22,426 nt of DNA from an uncultured Clostridia bacterium (GTDB lineage Bacteria; Bacillota; Clostridia; Christensenellales; Aristaeellaceae). The position numbers and the translations under genes are program-made. How positions within the stretch are numbered: position 1 is the first letter of the stretch; each line of letters starts with the position of its first letter. Below are positions 7,713 to 15,483 of this stretch, one piece after another. The DNA lies in contig CAKTXR010000049.1 of NCBI GenBank assembly GCA_934631025.1, positions 1 to 22,426 of the forward strand, in the 5' to 3' direction. Below the pieces are notes generated by a model that worked only from the letters and a program-made list of their open reading frames with translations, was not told the DNA's origin and made no database searches.

Positions 7713-10484
7713 TCACATCTCCCGAATGTTCTCGACAATGCTGCGCGAGATCGTCTCCCGAATGCGCGAGCGCAGCGCCAGCATACAGGCGGCATAGCAC
7801 AGCGCCGAAAAGCCCAGCACACACACCGGCGCGGCGATATAGAGCCAGTGCGCCTGTATGGCGTAAGACGAGGTCAAGAGCGACGCCATGCCCCACAGCC
7901 CGACGAGCAGCCCCAGCGCGATGCTCAAAAGAATCTGCATCCGATAGCAGCCCGCGACGGTTTTCGCGTCCGCGCCGACCGCCCGCAGCGTGCCGATCAT
8001 GCGCGCGTCCGAGCGGATGCGCCGCGTCACGCCGCCGGTGATCATGCTCACCGCCACGGCGAAGAACAGAAGCGCCACGCTGATGAGCGCCGTCATGATC
8101 ATGCGGTTGTTCTGCCGGTTCGCGCGCACCGTTTCCAGCTGATCATAAAAGCTCAGGTTGTCGGCGCGGCGCAGGATGCTCTGCACGCTCTCGGAGAGCG
8201 CCTTTTCCTCCTCCTCGCTCATGGCCTGACTATCCGCATACACCGTCACATTGTCCACGCGCGGCAGGGAGAAGCCCATGGCGTTCAGCCCGCGCCGCGT
8301 GGTGAGCAGCGTGACCGCGCCGCTCGAGCCGAACCTCGGCACGTCGTTGTTCAGCACCGCGCCGACCGTCACGGACGCGCGCCGCTTTTCAAGCCCTGCG
8401 TAAAAGCCCTCCGCGCTCTGCTCCGTCCAGTCGGTTTCCGGCCCGCTGAGCAGCATCAGCTCGAGCGTCTCGCCGGCCTTGAAGTCGCCGTCGTTGCGCG
8501 CAACCAGCGTCGCGCCTGCGAAGGGCCGGTTGCTCATGCGGCTGCCGATCGACGAGCCGCCGTCCCTCGTTTCAATCCACAGATAGCGGTCGGGCGCGCA
8601 GAGCAGCACCTGCTCGCCGCGGTTGATCGCGTCCAGATCGACCGCGCCGTCCTCAGCGCTCGAGACATAGTTGCGCAGATTCTCTTCATCCAGGACGACA
8701 AGCTCCAGCGGCGCGAGCAGCCTGCCCTCTTCCACGCCGGTTTCGCGGCGGACGCGCGCGTTTGTCTCGATCGCTTCCTGCCGATCCGTGAGCAGTCCCT
8801 CGCCGCCGTTCGCGGCATAATAGAGAATCGGGTCGTTCGGCGTATTCGCGCGCCGCATCAGCTCGTCCTCGCTCAGCGCATAGCTGAACGTGTGCGGGTC
8901 CGCGTCGGTCAGATATTTCGGAATGCTGTCCGTCATCCAGCAGACGTTGACCGCGCAGCTTTCCTCCGTCCGCGCCACGCCGGGCAGCGCCCTGATCTGC
9001 GATATGTCGCCCTCGCTCAGCGCGCGGTCGGGCAGCATGGTGTAATAGCTGTTGGTGGTGGCGTAGTCCATATAGAAATACGCCTGGAAGGCCGCGTTCG
9101 AGCGGATGACCTGATCGCTCATCTGGCTGAACAGGCTGAGCGCGCTGAGCATACAAATGAGCATCAGGCCGGTCAGCGCGCCCGCGCCCAACGGCCTGAG
9201 CGGATGCAGCCGGTTCTGCCGCCACGCGATCAGCCGCGCGGGCTTATAGCTGCTTCGGCTCTTCACGCGGCCCATGCGCCGCAAGAGCGCCGTATCGCGC
9301 AGCACGCCCATGGGCAGCACCCGAGACGCGCGACGCAGCGGTACAAACGCCGACACAACGATGCACGCGACCGACAAGACTGTGATGGGCGCGAGGATCA
9401 TCGGCTGAACGTCGAAGGCGATCAGGCTCGGGAACGCGCGGCTCAGTCCCCACGCGGCCAGGCAGGCGCAGGCGATCGAGACAGGCGCCATGATCAGCGC
9501 CAGCAGCCACGCCTCCCGCCCGAATATGCGGCGAATCTGCCGCCGCGTCGCCCCGACGGCGCGCAGCATGCCGATTTCCTCGGTCTTGCGCGCGAGCTGA
9601 CCCTCCATCGCACCGGCGATGCCCACGCAGCAGGCCAGCAGCAGCGAGCCGCCCAGCAGCGCCAGCGTGGCAAAGAGCGTCGTCACATCGTCGTCCGAAA
9701 AGCCGTCGCTCCACAGGAGAGTATTTCCCTCGACGGTCAGCTTGCCGAAATCATTGAGGCCGATGATGAACGGCGATTTCAGCCGGCCGTTCTCGCCAAA
9801 ATTGCCTGCCAGCACCCTGCTGAGCGGCACGCCCTTTCTGAGCGTCATGACGCGCTGCACGACTGTGCGGCCGCTGTCGAACGGCGTTTCCTGTACGGAG
9901 ACCAGCGCGGAAGGCAGCGCGTAGATCCGCTGCTCCGAGAGATAGGCGACGCGGCCCCATTCGAAGCGCGCCGTCTGCTCGGCCAGCACGCCGGTGAGCG
10001 TGTACGTCCGCGTTTCGCTCAGCCCGTCGATGGGCGTGACGGTCAGCTCGAACGACTCGCCGACATTGGCTTCGATGCTCAGGTGATCGAGGAAGCTCTT
10101 TTCTGCGGCCATTTCCCCCGCCTTTTCGGGCGCGCGGCCGCTCGCATAGCGCCGATCCATGATGGCCGCAGCGGTTTCGTCATAGGAACCGATATACAGG
10201 CCGCCCGCCTGCGCCGTCATGGCGATGTGCCCCAGCCGGTCGAAGCTGCCCTCATCCATAATGTCAGCGTCGCTGTATTCGTCCGCGTCGAAGTAGAACG
10301 CGTCGGCCTGACCCATGCGCGCGCGCACGGCCTGCACGGCGGCGGTATACACGCCCCAGGCGCACTGGCAGAGCGCAGCGATGAAGAATATCGAGAGGAA
10401 TATGCCTGCGGCCATGGCGCGATAGCCGCGCTGATCGGCGCGCAAACCGGCGGCGGCGATACGGTTGACGGAAAGGCGTTTCAT
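7713..10484 (-). CDS. Large FtsX-family ABC transporter permease
   Basis: The 923-residue integral membrane protein is organised as two FtsX modules. Predicted TM helices lie near residues 24-46, 268-292, 325-347, 362-384, 432-454, and three more between about 790 and 897. Both modules have the family coupling motif after a TM helix: EIGMLRAVGATRRQI (about 303-317) and MIGTLRAVGADAKTV (about 821-835). Two large extracytoplasmic domains (about 50-265 and 460-785) fit the MacB/LolC-E/BceB type, which moves peptides, lipids or lipoproteins, or performs mechanical work on the envelope, rather than importing small solutes. The ATG overlaps the ATPase stop (ATGA). The substrate cannot be read from sequence. 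The nearby two-component genes suggest a stress- or antimicrobial-responsive role. Confidence 0.92.
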   Translation of the reverse strand: MKRLSVNRIAAAGLRADQRGYRAMAAGIFLSIFFIAALCQCAWGVYTAAVQAVRARMGQADAFYFDADEYSDADIMDEGSFDRLGHIAMTAQAGGLYIGSYDETAAAIMDRRYASGRAPEKAGEMAAEKSFLDHLSIEANVGESFELTVTPIDGLSETRTYTLTGVLAEQTARFEWGRVAYLSEQRIYALPSALVSVQETPFDSGRTVVQRVMTLRKGVPLSRVLAGNFGENGRLKSPFIIGLNDFGKLTVEGNTLLWSDGFSDDDVTTLFATLALLGGSLLLACCVGIAGAMEGQLARKTEEIGMLRAVGATRRQIRRIFGREAWLLALIMAPVSIACACLAAWGLSRAFPSLIAFDVQPMILAPITVLSVACIVVSAFVPLRRASRVLPMGVLRDTALLRRMGRVKSRSSYKPARLIAWRQNRLHPLRPLGAGALTGLMLICMLSALSLFSQMSDQVIRSNAAFQAYFYMDYATTNSYYTMLPDRALSEGDISQIRALPGVARTEESCAVNVCWMTDSIPKYLTDADPHTFSYALSEDELMRRANTPNDPILYYAANGGEGLLTDRQEAIETNARVRRETGVEEGRLLAPLELVVLDEENLRNYVSSAEDGAVDLDAINRGEQVLLCAPDRYLWIETRDGGSSIGSRMSNRPFAGATLVARNDGDFKAGETLELMLLSGPETDWTEQSAEGFYAGLEKRRASVTVGAVLNNDVPRFGSSGAVTLLTTRRGLNAMGFSLPRVDNVTVYADSQAMSEEEEKALSESVQSILRRADNLSFYDQLETVRANRQNNRMIMTALISVALLFFAVAVSMITGGVTRRIRSDARMIGTLRAVGADAKTVAGCYRMQILLSIALGLLVGLWGMASLLTSSYAIQAHWLYIAAPVCVLGFSALCYAACMLALRSRIRETISRSIVENIREM

Positions 10485-11167
10485 GCTTCGCTCACCCCGC
10501 TGTCACGCGCGACAATGCCGTCGCGCAGCTCGATGATGCGGCCGGCCTGCTCGGCGACCGACTGATCGTGCGTCACGAGCACGAGCGTGATGCCCAGCTC
10601 ATAGCCGAGCCGCTTAAGCAGCGCGAGCACCTCTCTGCCCGATTTGCCGTCGAGGTTGCCGGTCGGCTCGTCGGCGAAGAGGATCGAGGGCTTGTTGGCC
10701 AGCGCGCGGGCGATGCAGACGCGTTGCTGCTGGCCGCCGGACATCGCGCCCGGCAGATGCGAGAGCCTGTCGCCGATACCGAGGATTTCGATAATGCCGT
10801 CGAGATAGCTCTGATCGCATTTTCTATGATCGAGCATGACGGGCAGCAGGATATTTTCCCACGCGGTCAGCTCGCGCACGAGGTTATAGCTCTGGAACAC
10901 GAAGCCGAAGCGGCGGCGGCGCAGCACGGAGAGCTGGTTATCGCGGTATTTATAGAGCTCCTCGTCCTGATAATAGACCTTGCCGGACGAGGGCGTATCC
11001 AGCCCGCCGAGCAGGTGCAGCAGCGTCGATTTGCCCGAGCCGCTGGGGCCGGTGATGGCGGTGAACGCGCCCTTTTCAAAGGCGAGCGTCACGCCGTCCA
11101 GCGCGGCGACCCTTCCCTCCCCCGCGTTATAGATTTTGCTCAGCTGTTCGCATCGGATGATGTCCAC
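10481..11167 (-). CDS. ABC transporter ATP-binding protein, MacB/LolD type
   Basis: This is the cytoplasmic ATPase that drives the FtsX permease encoded immediately downstream. From the chosen start (228 residues) it shows Walker A GPSGSGKST (40-48), Q-loop FVFQS (Q92), signature SGGQQQRVCIARAL (from 143), Walker B ILFADEPTGNLD with catalytic E167, and switch H200 in VTHD. The ADEPTGNLDGKSG form is typical of the MacB/LolD/FtsE group. I prefer the GTG at 11167, giving VDIIRCEQLSKIY as in the family, because AAAGGAG sits 10 nt before it. An in-frame ATG at 11188 would place that ribosome binding site inside the gene. The stop overlaps the permease start by ATGA. Confidence 0.93.
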   Translation of the reverse strand: MDIIRCEQLSKIYNAGEGRVAALDGVTLAFEKGAFTAITGPSGSGKSTLLHLLGGLDTPSSGKVYYQDEELYKYRDNQLSVLRRRRFGFVFQSYNLVRELTAWENILLPVMLDHRKCDQSYLDGIIEILGIGDRLSHLPGAMSGGQQQRVCIARALANKPSILFADEPTGNLDGKSGREVLALLKRLGYELGITLVLVTHDQSVAEQAGRIIELRDGIVARDSGVSEA

Positions 11168-11202
11168 AAGATGCACGCTCCTTTCCATCTGTTCATGCTT
11201 CT

Positions 11203-11208
11203 ACTATA
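11203..11208 (-). promoter_or_regulatory. Extended -10 promoter of the ABC transporter operon
   Basis: The minus strand reads TGG-TATAGT, an extended -10 element, about 35 nt before the GTG start. No good -35 hexamer lies 16-18 bp upstream, as expected for a promoter that needs an activator. Confidence 0.5.
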
Positions 11209-11234
11209 CCAGACGAACCTTGCGATCAGGTGAC

Positions 11235-11254
11235 TTTAATCTTACAATCTCTTA
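11235..11254 (-). promoter_or_regulatory. Candidate response-regulator site: 10-bp direct repeat
   Basis: The minus strand reads TAAGAGATTG directly followed by TAAGATTAAA, two TAAGA half-sites 10 bp apart and centred around -50 of the predicted ABC promoter. OmpR/PhoB-family regulators bind such direct repeats, and the regulator encoded at 13463-14116 is of that family. The link is inference. Confidence 0.4.
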
Positions 11255-11256
11255 AG

Positions 11257-11401
11257 GTCGGCGGGGCCGACAGCCTCTCCGCTTCGCGCGTGCAACCCGA
11301 CTCTTCAGCGCTTGGGGGCGCTTCGAGTCTGGACGTTGGTACGAGTTGGTATGATATTCATACAGCCCGACTTGCCCGAGCATAAATTGGACTCGGGCAA
11401 G
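11257..11401. other. Hairpin-rich intergenic stretch upstream of the ABC operon
   Basis: Several inverted repeats follow one another: GTCGGC-GGG-GCCGAC (11257-11271), a two-part stem GACTC..AGCGC/GCGCT..GAGTC (11299-11329), GTATGA-TAT-TCATAC (11349-11363) and a perfect 10-bp CTTGCCCGAG stem (11371-11401). A tandem 10-bp direct repeat GTTGGTACGA/GTTGGTATGA occupies 11335-11354. None has a U tract, and I recognise no RNA family. It could be an untranslated structured RNA or the edge of the neighbouring repeat element. Confidence 0.45.
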
Positions 11402-11489
11402 TCTCTCCGTGTACCCGAGTGTTGCGGGCGCGGTGCAGCAATTCGAGGATAGCAGTTATTGCGATGTTTTGCAAGGAGGTACTCTGCCA

Positions 11490-11810
11490 CGAATCCAAAG
11501 AAGAGAATCCAGAGAGGCTGCAGTGCTGCTTCCACTTTTGACTCTTTGGCGCAGGTTTGGGGGCGGCCGCAGTGCGGCTTCCACATTTCAGCCCCCAACG
11601 GACTCCCCGCGGAAAGCATCGCAAAACCAATATGCTCACGCAAAAACGCACTTACGCCGCGCCGCCCAGCCCCCGCGCACCCCCACGCCCGTGCCGGCCT
11701 ATATCCGGCCAAACGCAACCTTTCGCCGGCGCACAATTCACGATCCCTGAAAGCGGAATATCATTACTTCGCGCCAGCGCGGACAAACGCCCGTCTATGC
11801 GCCCCTCGTC
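11490..11810 (+). repeat. Composite intergenic repeat, left copy (blocks A and B adjacent)
   Basis: Block A (11490-11650) is an inverted copy of 15221-15381; I count about four substitutions in 161 bp. Block B (about 11656-11810) is an inverted copy of about 14832-14983. Here A and B are separated by only 5 bp. Block A holds two copies of a 20-bp palindrome-containing motif (core GCCGCAGTGCGGC) 49 bp apart, the first degraded in this copy. No convincing gene is present between the ABC operon (11167) and the kinase stop (11906). Confidence 0.85.
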
Positions 11811-11905
11811 CCCCCCCGATTCCGCATTGCCCCGCCGTGTCAGCATCAAACGCAGCTCGCGCACACAAAAAGGCCTGCCCGAACCCAACGTCCGGACAAG
11901 CCCAT

Positions 11906-12808
11906 TCATTCCGCGCCGATCGTCAGCCGCTCCTGAAGCACGGGCAGCGTGACCGTCACGCGCAGTCCCTTTTCGCCGTTCTCCGCGCGCATATCGCCGT
12001 GATGCCGCAGCGCCACCTCGCGCGCTATGGCCAGCCCCAGCCCTGCGCCGCCTGTCTCCGCGCCCTTCGCGCGATAAAACCGCTCGAAGAGATGCGGCAG
12101 ATCGGCCTTGTCCACGCCGCCGCCGTCGTCCTCGACGACGATCTGCGCCGACGCTTCGCCCTGCTCGATATGCACGCGGATCGACCCGCCCGCCGCCGTA
12201 TGCTCGCAGGCGTTCCTGAAGAGATTGCTCAGCGCCTCGCCCAGCCACTTTTCATCGCAGCGCACGCGCGCCGTGCCCTCGATGGAAAACGCGCGGTCGA
12301 GCCACAGCCGGCCGAGCGGCCGCCACGCGCGCCGCGCAATCTCGGATGCGTCGTGCGGCGCAAAGTGGAAGTCATAGCCGCTGCCGCACAGCCGCTCCAG
12401 CCGCAAAAGCGAATAGATCAGCTTCTCCATGCGCTCGATCTGTGCGATTTCGCCTTCCAGATGCGCGCCGCCGTCCAGCTCGCAATACAGCCGCAGCGTG
12501 GCGAGCGGCGTCTTGAGCTGATGCGATATGTCGGCGGTCAGCGCGCCCGCGCGGCGGCCCTCGCCCATTTCATGCTCGCGGGCGGTGAGCAGGCGATCCT
12601 GCAATTCAGCCGCCGCATTGTGCAGCGGCGCGAGCGCGTCCTCCCGCACGGAGAAGGACAGCGGCCGGCCCCCGCACGAGAGAAAATCCTCGATCCGTCC
12701 GGCCAGCCGCTTCATGCGCGCGCGCAGTACGGCGACATAGACCGCCAGCCCCAGTGCAATCGCCGCCAGCACGACGGCAGCCAGCGCCCACAGCGTTTCG
12801 CCGTTCAT
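11906..12808 (-). CDS. Sensor histidine kinase with one TM helix
   Basis: This is a two-component kinase that should phosphorylate the regulator encoded upstream at 13463-14116. One TM helix lies at about residues 8-30 with almost nothing outside the membrane. A linker follows, then HisKA with the phospho-acceptor in DISHQLKTPLATLR (His 98 counted from the upstream ATG at 12814) and the HATPase domain: N box NLFRNACEH, G1 EDDGGGV, F box LFERFYRAKG, G2 GGAGLGLAIA. The lack of a sensor domain resembles kinases that take their signal from a partner membrane protein such as a BceAB-type transporter; the FtsX ABC system just downstream is a candidate. I chose the second ATG (12808), 9 nt after GGGGGAG; the first (12814) is too close to it. 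A 648-bp gap separates it from the regulator gene. Confidence 0.93.
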   Translation of the reverse strand: MNGETLWALAAVVLAAIALGLAVYVAVLRARMKRLAGRIEDFLSCGGRPLSFSVREDALAPLHNAAAELQDRLLTAREHEMGEGRRAGALTADISHQLKTPLATLRLYCELDGGAHLEGEIAQIERMEKLIYSLLRLERLCGSGYDFHFAPHDASEIARRAWRPLGRLWLDRAFSIEGTARVRCDEKWLGEALSNLFRNACEHTAAGGSIRVHIEQGEASAQIVVEDDGGGVDKADLPHLFERFYRAKGAETGGAGLGLAIAREVALRHHGDMRAENGEKGLRVTVTLPVLQERLTIGAE

Positions 12809-12814
12809 CGCCAT

Positions 12815-13462
12815 TCACTCCCCCGCATGATTTTATGAACATTCGCCGCGCGGAGCATCCTATGCGCCAAGCCCCGCACTTTTCGTTCGGGACGGGGCTT
12901 GCGCCGCAAACGCGGATTGCTGCCGTCCCGAATGCTGCTCGCGCTCCGCCGCTTCGGACAATTTTCCGTATCGACGCACGAATTTCTCGCAGTCCATACC
13001 GCGCGCCCGCAAACGCGAATCGCCGCCGCTTCGATCACACTCTGATGCATGGTTCTCGCCGTCCATACCCGCAAGCCGCGCGGATTTCTGCCGTCTCTGG
13101 CAGCGCTTACGTCTTTGCGTTCATGGCGATTTCCGCGCCGCTCAGCCTGCGACCGCGCTCAACGAGCAAACAGCCGCAATTCGACGCTCCAACCGCCAAT
13201 ACATAGCCGCTATTTTGCCGTGTCAGGCGATTCCTCGCGCCGACGCACGGACTTCTCGCAGTCCGCACTTGCAATCGCCTTTGCAAACAACGCCCGCACT
13301 TTCGCTTTCATGGCAATTCCCGCACCGCTGCGCTCAATAAGCAAACGCGCCGCGCAATCCAGTCTGCTCAAAATCGGCCGCCGACACGCAGCCGCACACT
13401 GGCGCGAATCGCAATTTTCGCACGCCGCTTAACCGCATCCATAGCCGCCAACCCGCGCCGCG
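12815..13462. repeat. Decayed repeat-filled gap between regulator and kinase genes
   Basis: This stretch has no credible gene but many imperfect repeats. CGCAAACGCGGATTGCTGCC occurs with changes at 12905, 13008 and 13070. A 27-bp element beginning CGACGCACGAATTTCTCGCA occurs at 12972-12998 and 13241-13267. A longer element beginning TTCATGGCGATTTCC occurs at about 13120-13180 and 13307-13350. Nearest the kinase is a strong hairpin (12864-12904; GCGC and AAGCCCCG arms with one bulge), which would lie in the kinase mRNA leader. The sequence looks like old, mutated tandem duplications. Confidence 0.6.
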
Positions 13463-14116
13463 TCAGTCCACCCACTGATACCCCACGCCGCGCACGGTGC
13501 GGATGTGCTCTGCGCCCACCTTATCGCGCAGGCGGCTGACGTGAACCGAGAGCGTGTTGTCGTCGATGTATTTCGCGCCGTCGTCCCAGAGCGCTTCGAG
13601 CAGGCGCGCGCGCGGCGTCACGCCCCGAGCGGTCATCAGCATGAGCAGCACCTTGTATTCGGTCAGCGTCAGGTTGAGCGGCTCGCCGCCCCTCTTCGCC
13701 GTCATGCGCGCCCGATCGACGGATATATCGCCGCGCATCAGCTCGCCCTCCGGGCCATGCGAGCGCCGCATCTGCGCGCGAATGCGGCTGAGCAGCTCCT
13801 GCATCCGGAACGGCTTGGTCACATAATCGCTGCCGCCCGCGTCCAGGCCGCGCACAACGTCGATCTCCTCGTCGCGCGCGGTGAGGAACAGCACCGGCGT
13901 TTCAACGCCCGCGGCGCGCCAGTCCCGGCAGAGCGTCACGCCGTCGCCGTCCGGCAGCCCCACGTCCAGCACGATGAGATCCGCGCCCGCCGCCAGCGCC
14001 GACCGCGCCGCCGCCGCGTCCCTCGCCGCGGTTACCTGATAGCCCTCGCGCTCGAACAGCTCCGTCAGCGCGCCGCGCAGCGCCCCGTCGTCCTCAACCA
14101 GCAGTATCCGCGCCAT
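13463..14116 (-). CDS. OmpR/PhoB-family response regulator
   Basis: The 217-residue DNA-binding regulator belongs with the kinase at 11906-12808. The receiver domain has the acidic pair at E8-D9-D10, phospho-acceptor D51 in LIVLDVGLPDGDG, T79 and K101 (YVTKPF). The C-terminal winged helix has the recognition-helix region DDNTLSVHVSRLRDKV and the wing RTVRGVGYQWV. It is probably activated by phosphorylation and binds paired direct repeats. The ATG at 14116 follows GGGAGGAACGACC, a good ribosome binding site; the frame stays open far upstream only because it overlaps the ygjV-like gene. It lies 20 bp after that gene, in one operon. Confidence 0.95.
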   Translation of the reverse strand: MARILLVEDDGALRGALTELFEREGYQVTAARDAAAARSALAAGADLIVLDVGLPDGDGVTLCRDWRAAGVETPVLFLTARDEEIDVVRGLDAGGSDYVTKPFRMQELLSRIRAQMRRSHGPEGELMRGDISVDRARMTAKRGGEPLNLTLTEYKVLLMLMTARGVTPRARLLEALWDDGAKYIDDNTLSVHVSRLRDKVGAEHIRTVRGVGYQWVD

Positions 14117-14136
14117 GGTCGTTCCTCCCGTTCCAT

Positions 14137-14670
14137 TCAGTGTTTCGCCCCGCGATCCAGCCGCAGCATACCGGCGACCGCCGAGGTCAGGCCGAGCACC
14201 TCGCAGACGATGCCGCCGATCGAGCCGTTCACGCAGTTGTAGATCAGCCAACAGGGCGAGCTGACAAACGCGCAGCGCCGGATCACCGCCGCCGAGCGCG
14301 CAAAGGCGAGCGTCGAGACGGTCATGGCCAGCGTGGGCAGCATCTCGAGGACGAAATTGAGCGCCGTCGGCGGCTTCCTGAACGCGACGAACACCGCCGC
14401 GTAGGAAAGCGCATACAGCACGATAAACGCCGCGTTCCAGAGCTTCACACGCTTCATGACCGCCGGCCGCGCATAGACGAGCGCGCGCGCAATGCCGATG
14501 GCGTTGAGCAGAAAGCCCGAATACGCGCCCAGCATGAGCATATTGATCGCAAAAAACGTCGAGCCGAACAGCTGAATCAGGATCACCCGCCGCCGCTCCT
14601 TCGCCTGATAGGACGCAATGTTCATCGCCATGCCCAGCAGGCCGAACGCCTGCGCCACGATTCCCTGCAC
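14137..14670 (-). CDS. ygjV: YgjV-family inner-membrane protein
   Basis: The 177-residue protein consists mostly of membrane helices (about five) and has the family opening GLLGMAMNIASYQAKERRRV, then ILIQLFGSTFFAINMLMLGA and an NAIGIARALVYA segment. This matches the YgjV family (PF10688) of uncharacterised inner-membrane proteins; no biochemical role is established as far as I know. The start is a GTG at 14670, preceded by GGGGGAAT at about 8 nt. It is the first gene after a near-consensus promoter and sits 20 bp before the response regulator, so it could supply or modulate the signal for that system, but this is inference. Confidence 0.88.
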   Translation of the reverse strand: MQGIVAQAFGLLGMAMNIASYQAKERRRVILIQLFGSTFFAINMLMLGAYSGFLLNAIGIARALVYARPAVMKRVKLWNAAFIVLYALSYAAVFVAFRKPPTALNFVLEMLPTLAMTVSTLAFARSAAVIRRCAFVSSPCWLIYNCVNGSIGGIVCEVLGLTSAVAGMLRLDRGAKH

Positions 14671-14706
14671 CGTCCATTCCCCCGTTTGTACAAAGCTCTT
14701 TTTCTC

Positions 14707-14735
14707 ATTGTATCAACCCCGCCGCGCGTTGTCAA
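14707..14735 (-). promoter_or_regulatory. Near-consensus sigma-A promoter of the ygjV-regulator operon
   Basis: The minus strand has TTGACA (14730-14735), a 17-bp spacer and TACAAT (14707-14712), with a start expected near 14700, about 30 nt before the GTG of ygjV. It is one of the best promoter matches in the window. Confidence 0.88.
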
Positions 14736-14831
14736 CCGCAATCCCCGCGCTTTCCTCGTGGCGCGTGTTTGTGTCGGAGCGGTGTTCCTCGCTGGCTGCA
14801 GCGAGGGTAATTCGGAATATGAAATTGGGCG

Positions 14832-14983
14832 ACGGAGAGCGCATAGGCGGGCGTTTGTCCGCGCTGGCGCGAAGAAGTGATATTCCGCTTTCAGAGATCG
14901 TGAATTGTGCGCCGGCGAAAGGTTGCGTTTGGCCGGATATAGACCGGCACAGGCGTGGGTGCGCGGCGGCTGGGCGGCGCGGC
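14832..14983 (-). repeat. Composite repeat, right copy, block B
   Basis: This is the reverse complement of about 11656-11810 with scattered substitutions and small length changes. Both copies could encode a peptide containing VNCAPAKGCVWPDI, but the frames differ at their ends and lack starts with ribosome binding sites, so I treat it as a DNA repeat. About 237 bp separate it from block A here, against 5 bp in the left copy. Confidence 0.85.
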
Positions 14984-15087
14984 GATGTGGTTCTGTTGCG
15001 GTGTCTTATGTTCGATTCACGCCTGCTGTTTGACGCTGAGCGCCAAACAGAACAGCTTGCGATGTGTTGCGTTTCTATTCCGCGTGG

Positions 15088-15184
15088 GTCGGGATCGCCT
15101 TAGTGCGTTCTCGCGGTGTTGGGCGGTTATCGGGTTTTATTAGGTTCACTTCGGGATAGCACGGTTCTTTATGGCGATCCCGAC
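15088..15184. mobile_element. Possible 97-bp MITE-like insert with 12-bp inverted ends
   Basis: GTCGGGATCGCC (15088-15099) is repeated exactly in inverse orientation as GGCGATCCCGAC (15173-15184). It lies inside the extra sequence that separates blocks B and A of the right repeat copy. No target duplication is evident, so an insertion origin is only a suggestion. The rest of 14984-15220 contains a CTGTTTG/CAAACAG hairpin and no gene. Confidence 0.3.
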
Positions 15185-15220
15185 GGAGAACGGGATTACG
15201 AGGTCGGCGACGCGGCAGAG

Positions 15221-15381
15221 TGCGTTTTTGCGTGAGCATATTGGTTTTGCGATGCTTTCCGCGGGGAGTCCGTTGGGGGCTGAAATGTGGAAGCCGCACT
15301 GCGGCCGCCCCCAAACCTGCGCCAAAGAGTCAAAAGTGGAAGCCGCACTGCGGCCTCTCTGGACTCTCTTCATTGGATTCG
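15221..15381 (-). repeat. Composite repeat, right copy, block A
   Basis: This is the reverse complement of 11490-11650, equal in length, with about four substitutions. The 20-bp motif containing GCCGCACTGCGGC is intact twice (15287-15306 and 15336-15355). Weaker similarity to the left flank continues beyond it to about 15435 (CGGGTACA-CGGAGACTTG-type stretch), so the ancestral element was probably longer. Confidence 0.88.
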
Positions 15382-15483
15382 CAGCGTAGGTACATGAAGC
15401 ACAGCAGGGAGCCATTCGGGTACAACGGAGACTTGACCGGATCAAAAAAACATAATAAACAGTTTGACGGATTATTGTTACGC

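Noticed and set aside
7551..10565. Very long plus-strand open frame (about 1,000 codons) opposite the FtsX permease
   Set aside because: It is antisense to a clear permease/ATPase pair, is Arg/His/Ala-rich as expected of a GC-rich shadow frame, and has no recognisable motif or ribosome binding site.
12815..13462. CRISPR array in the repeat-filled gap
   Set aside because: The repeats are imperfect, unevenly spaced and of several kinds, with no uniform spacers and no cas genes nearby.
14117..14677. Upstream extension of the response-regulator frame across ygjV
   Set aside because: The regulator has a good ATG and ribosome binding site at 14116, and the extension overlaps the YgjV reading frame with no domain of its own.
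11656..14983. Conserved short peptide (VNCAPAKGCVWPDI) shared by the two block B copies, as a possible small gene
   Set aside because: There is no start with a ribosome binding site, the flanks diverge in frame, and nucleotide identity is as high as in block A where no shared frame is needed. It behaves as a DNA repeat.
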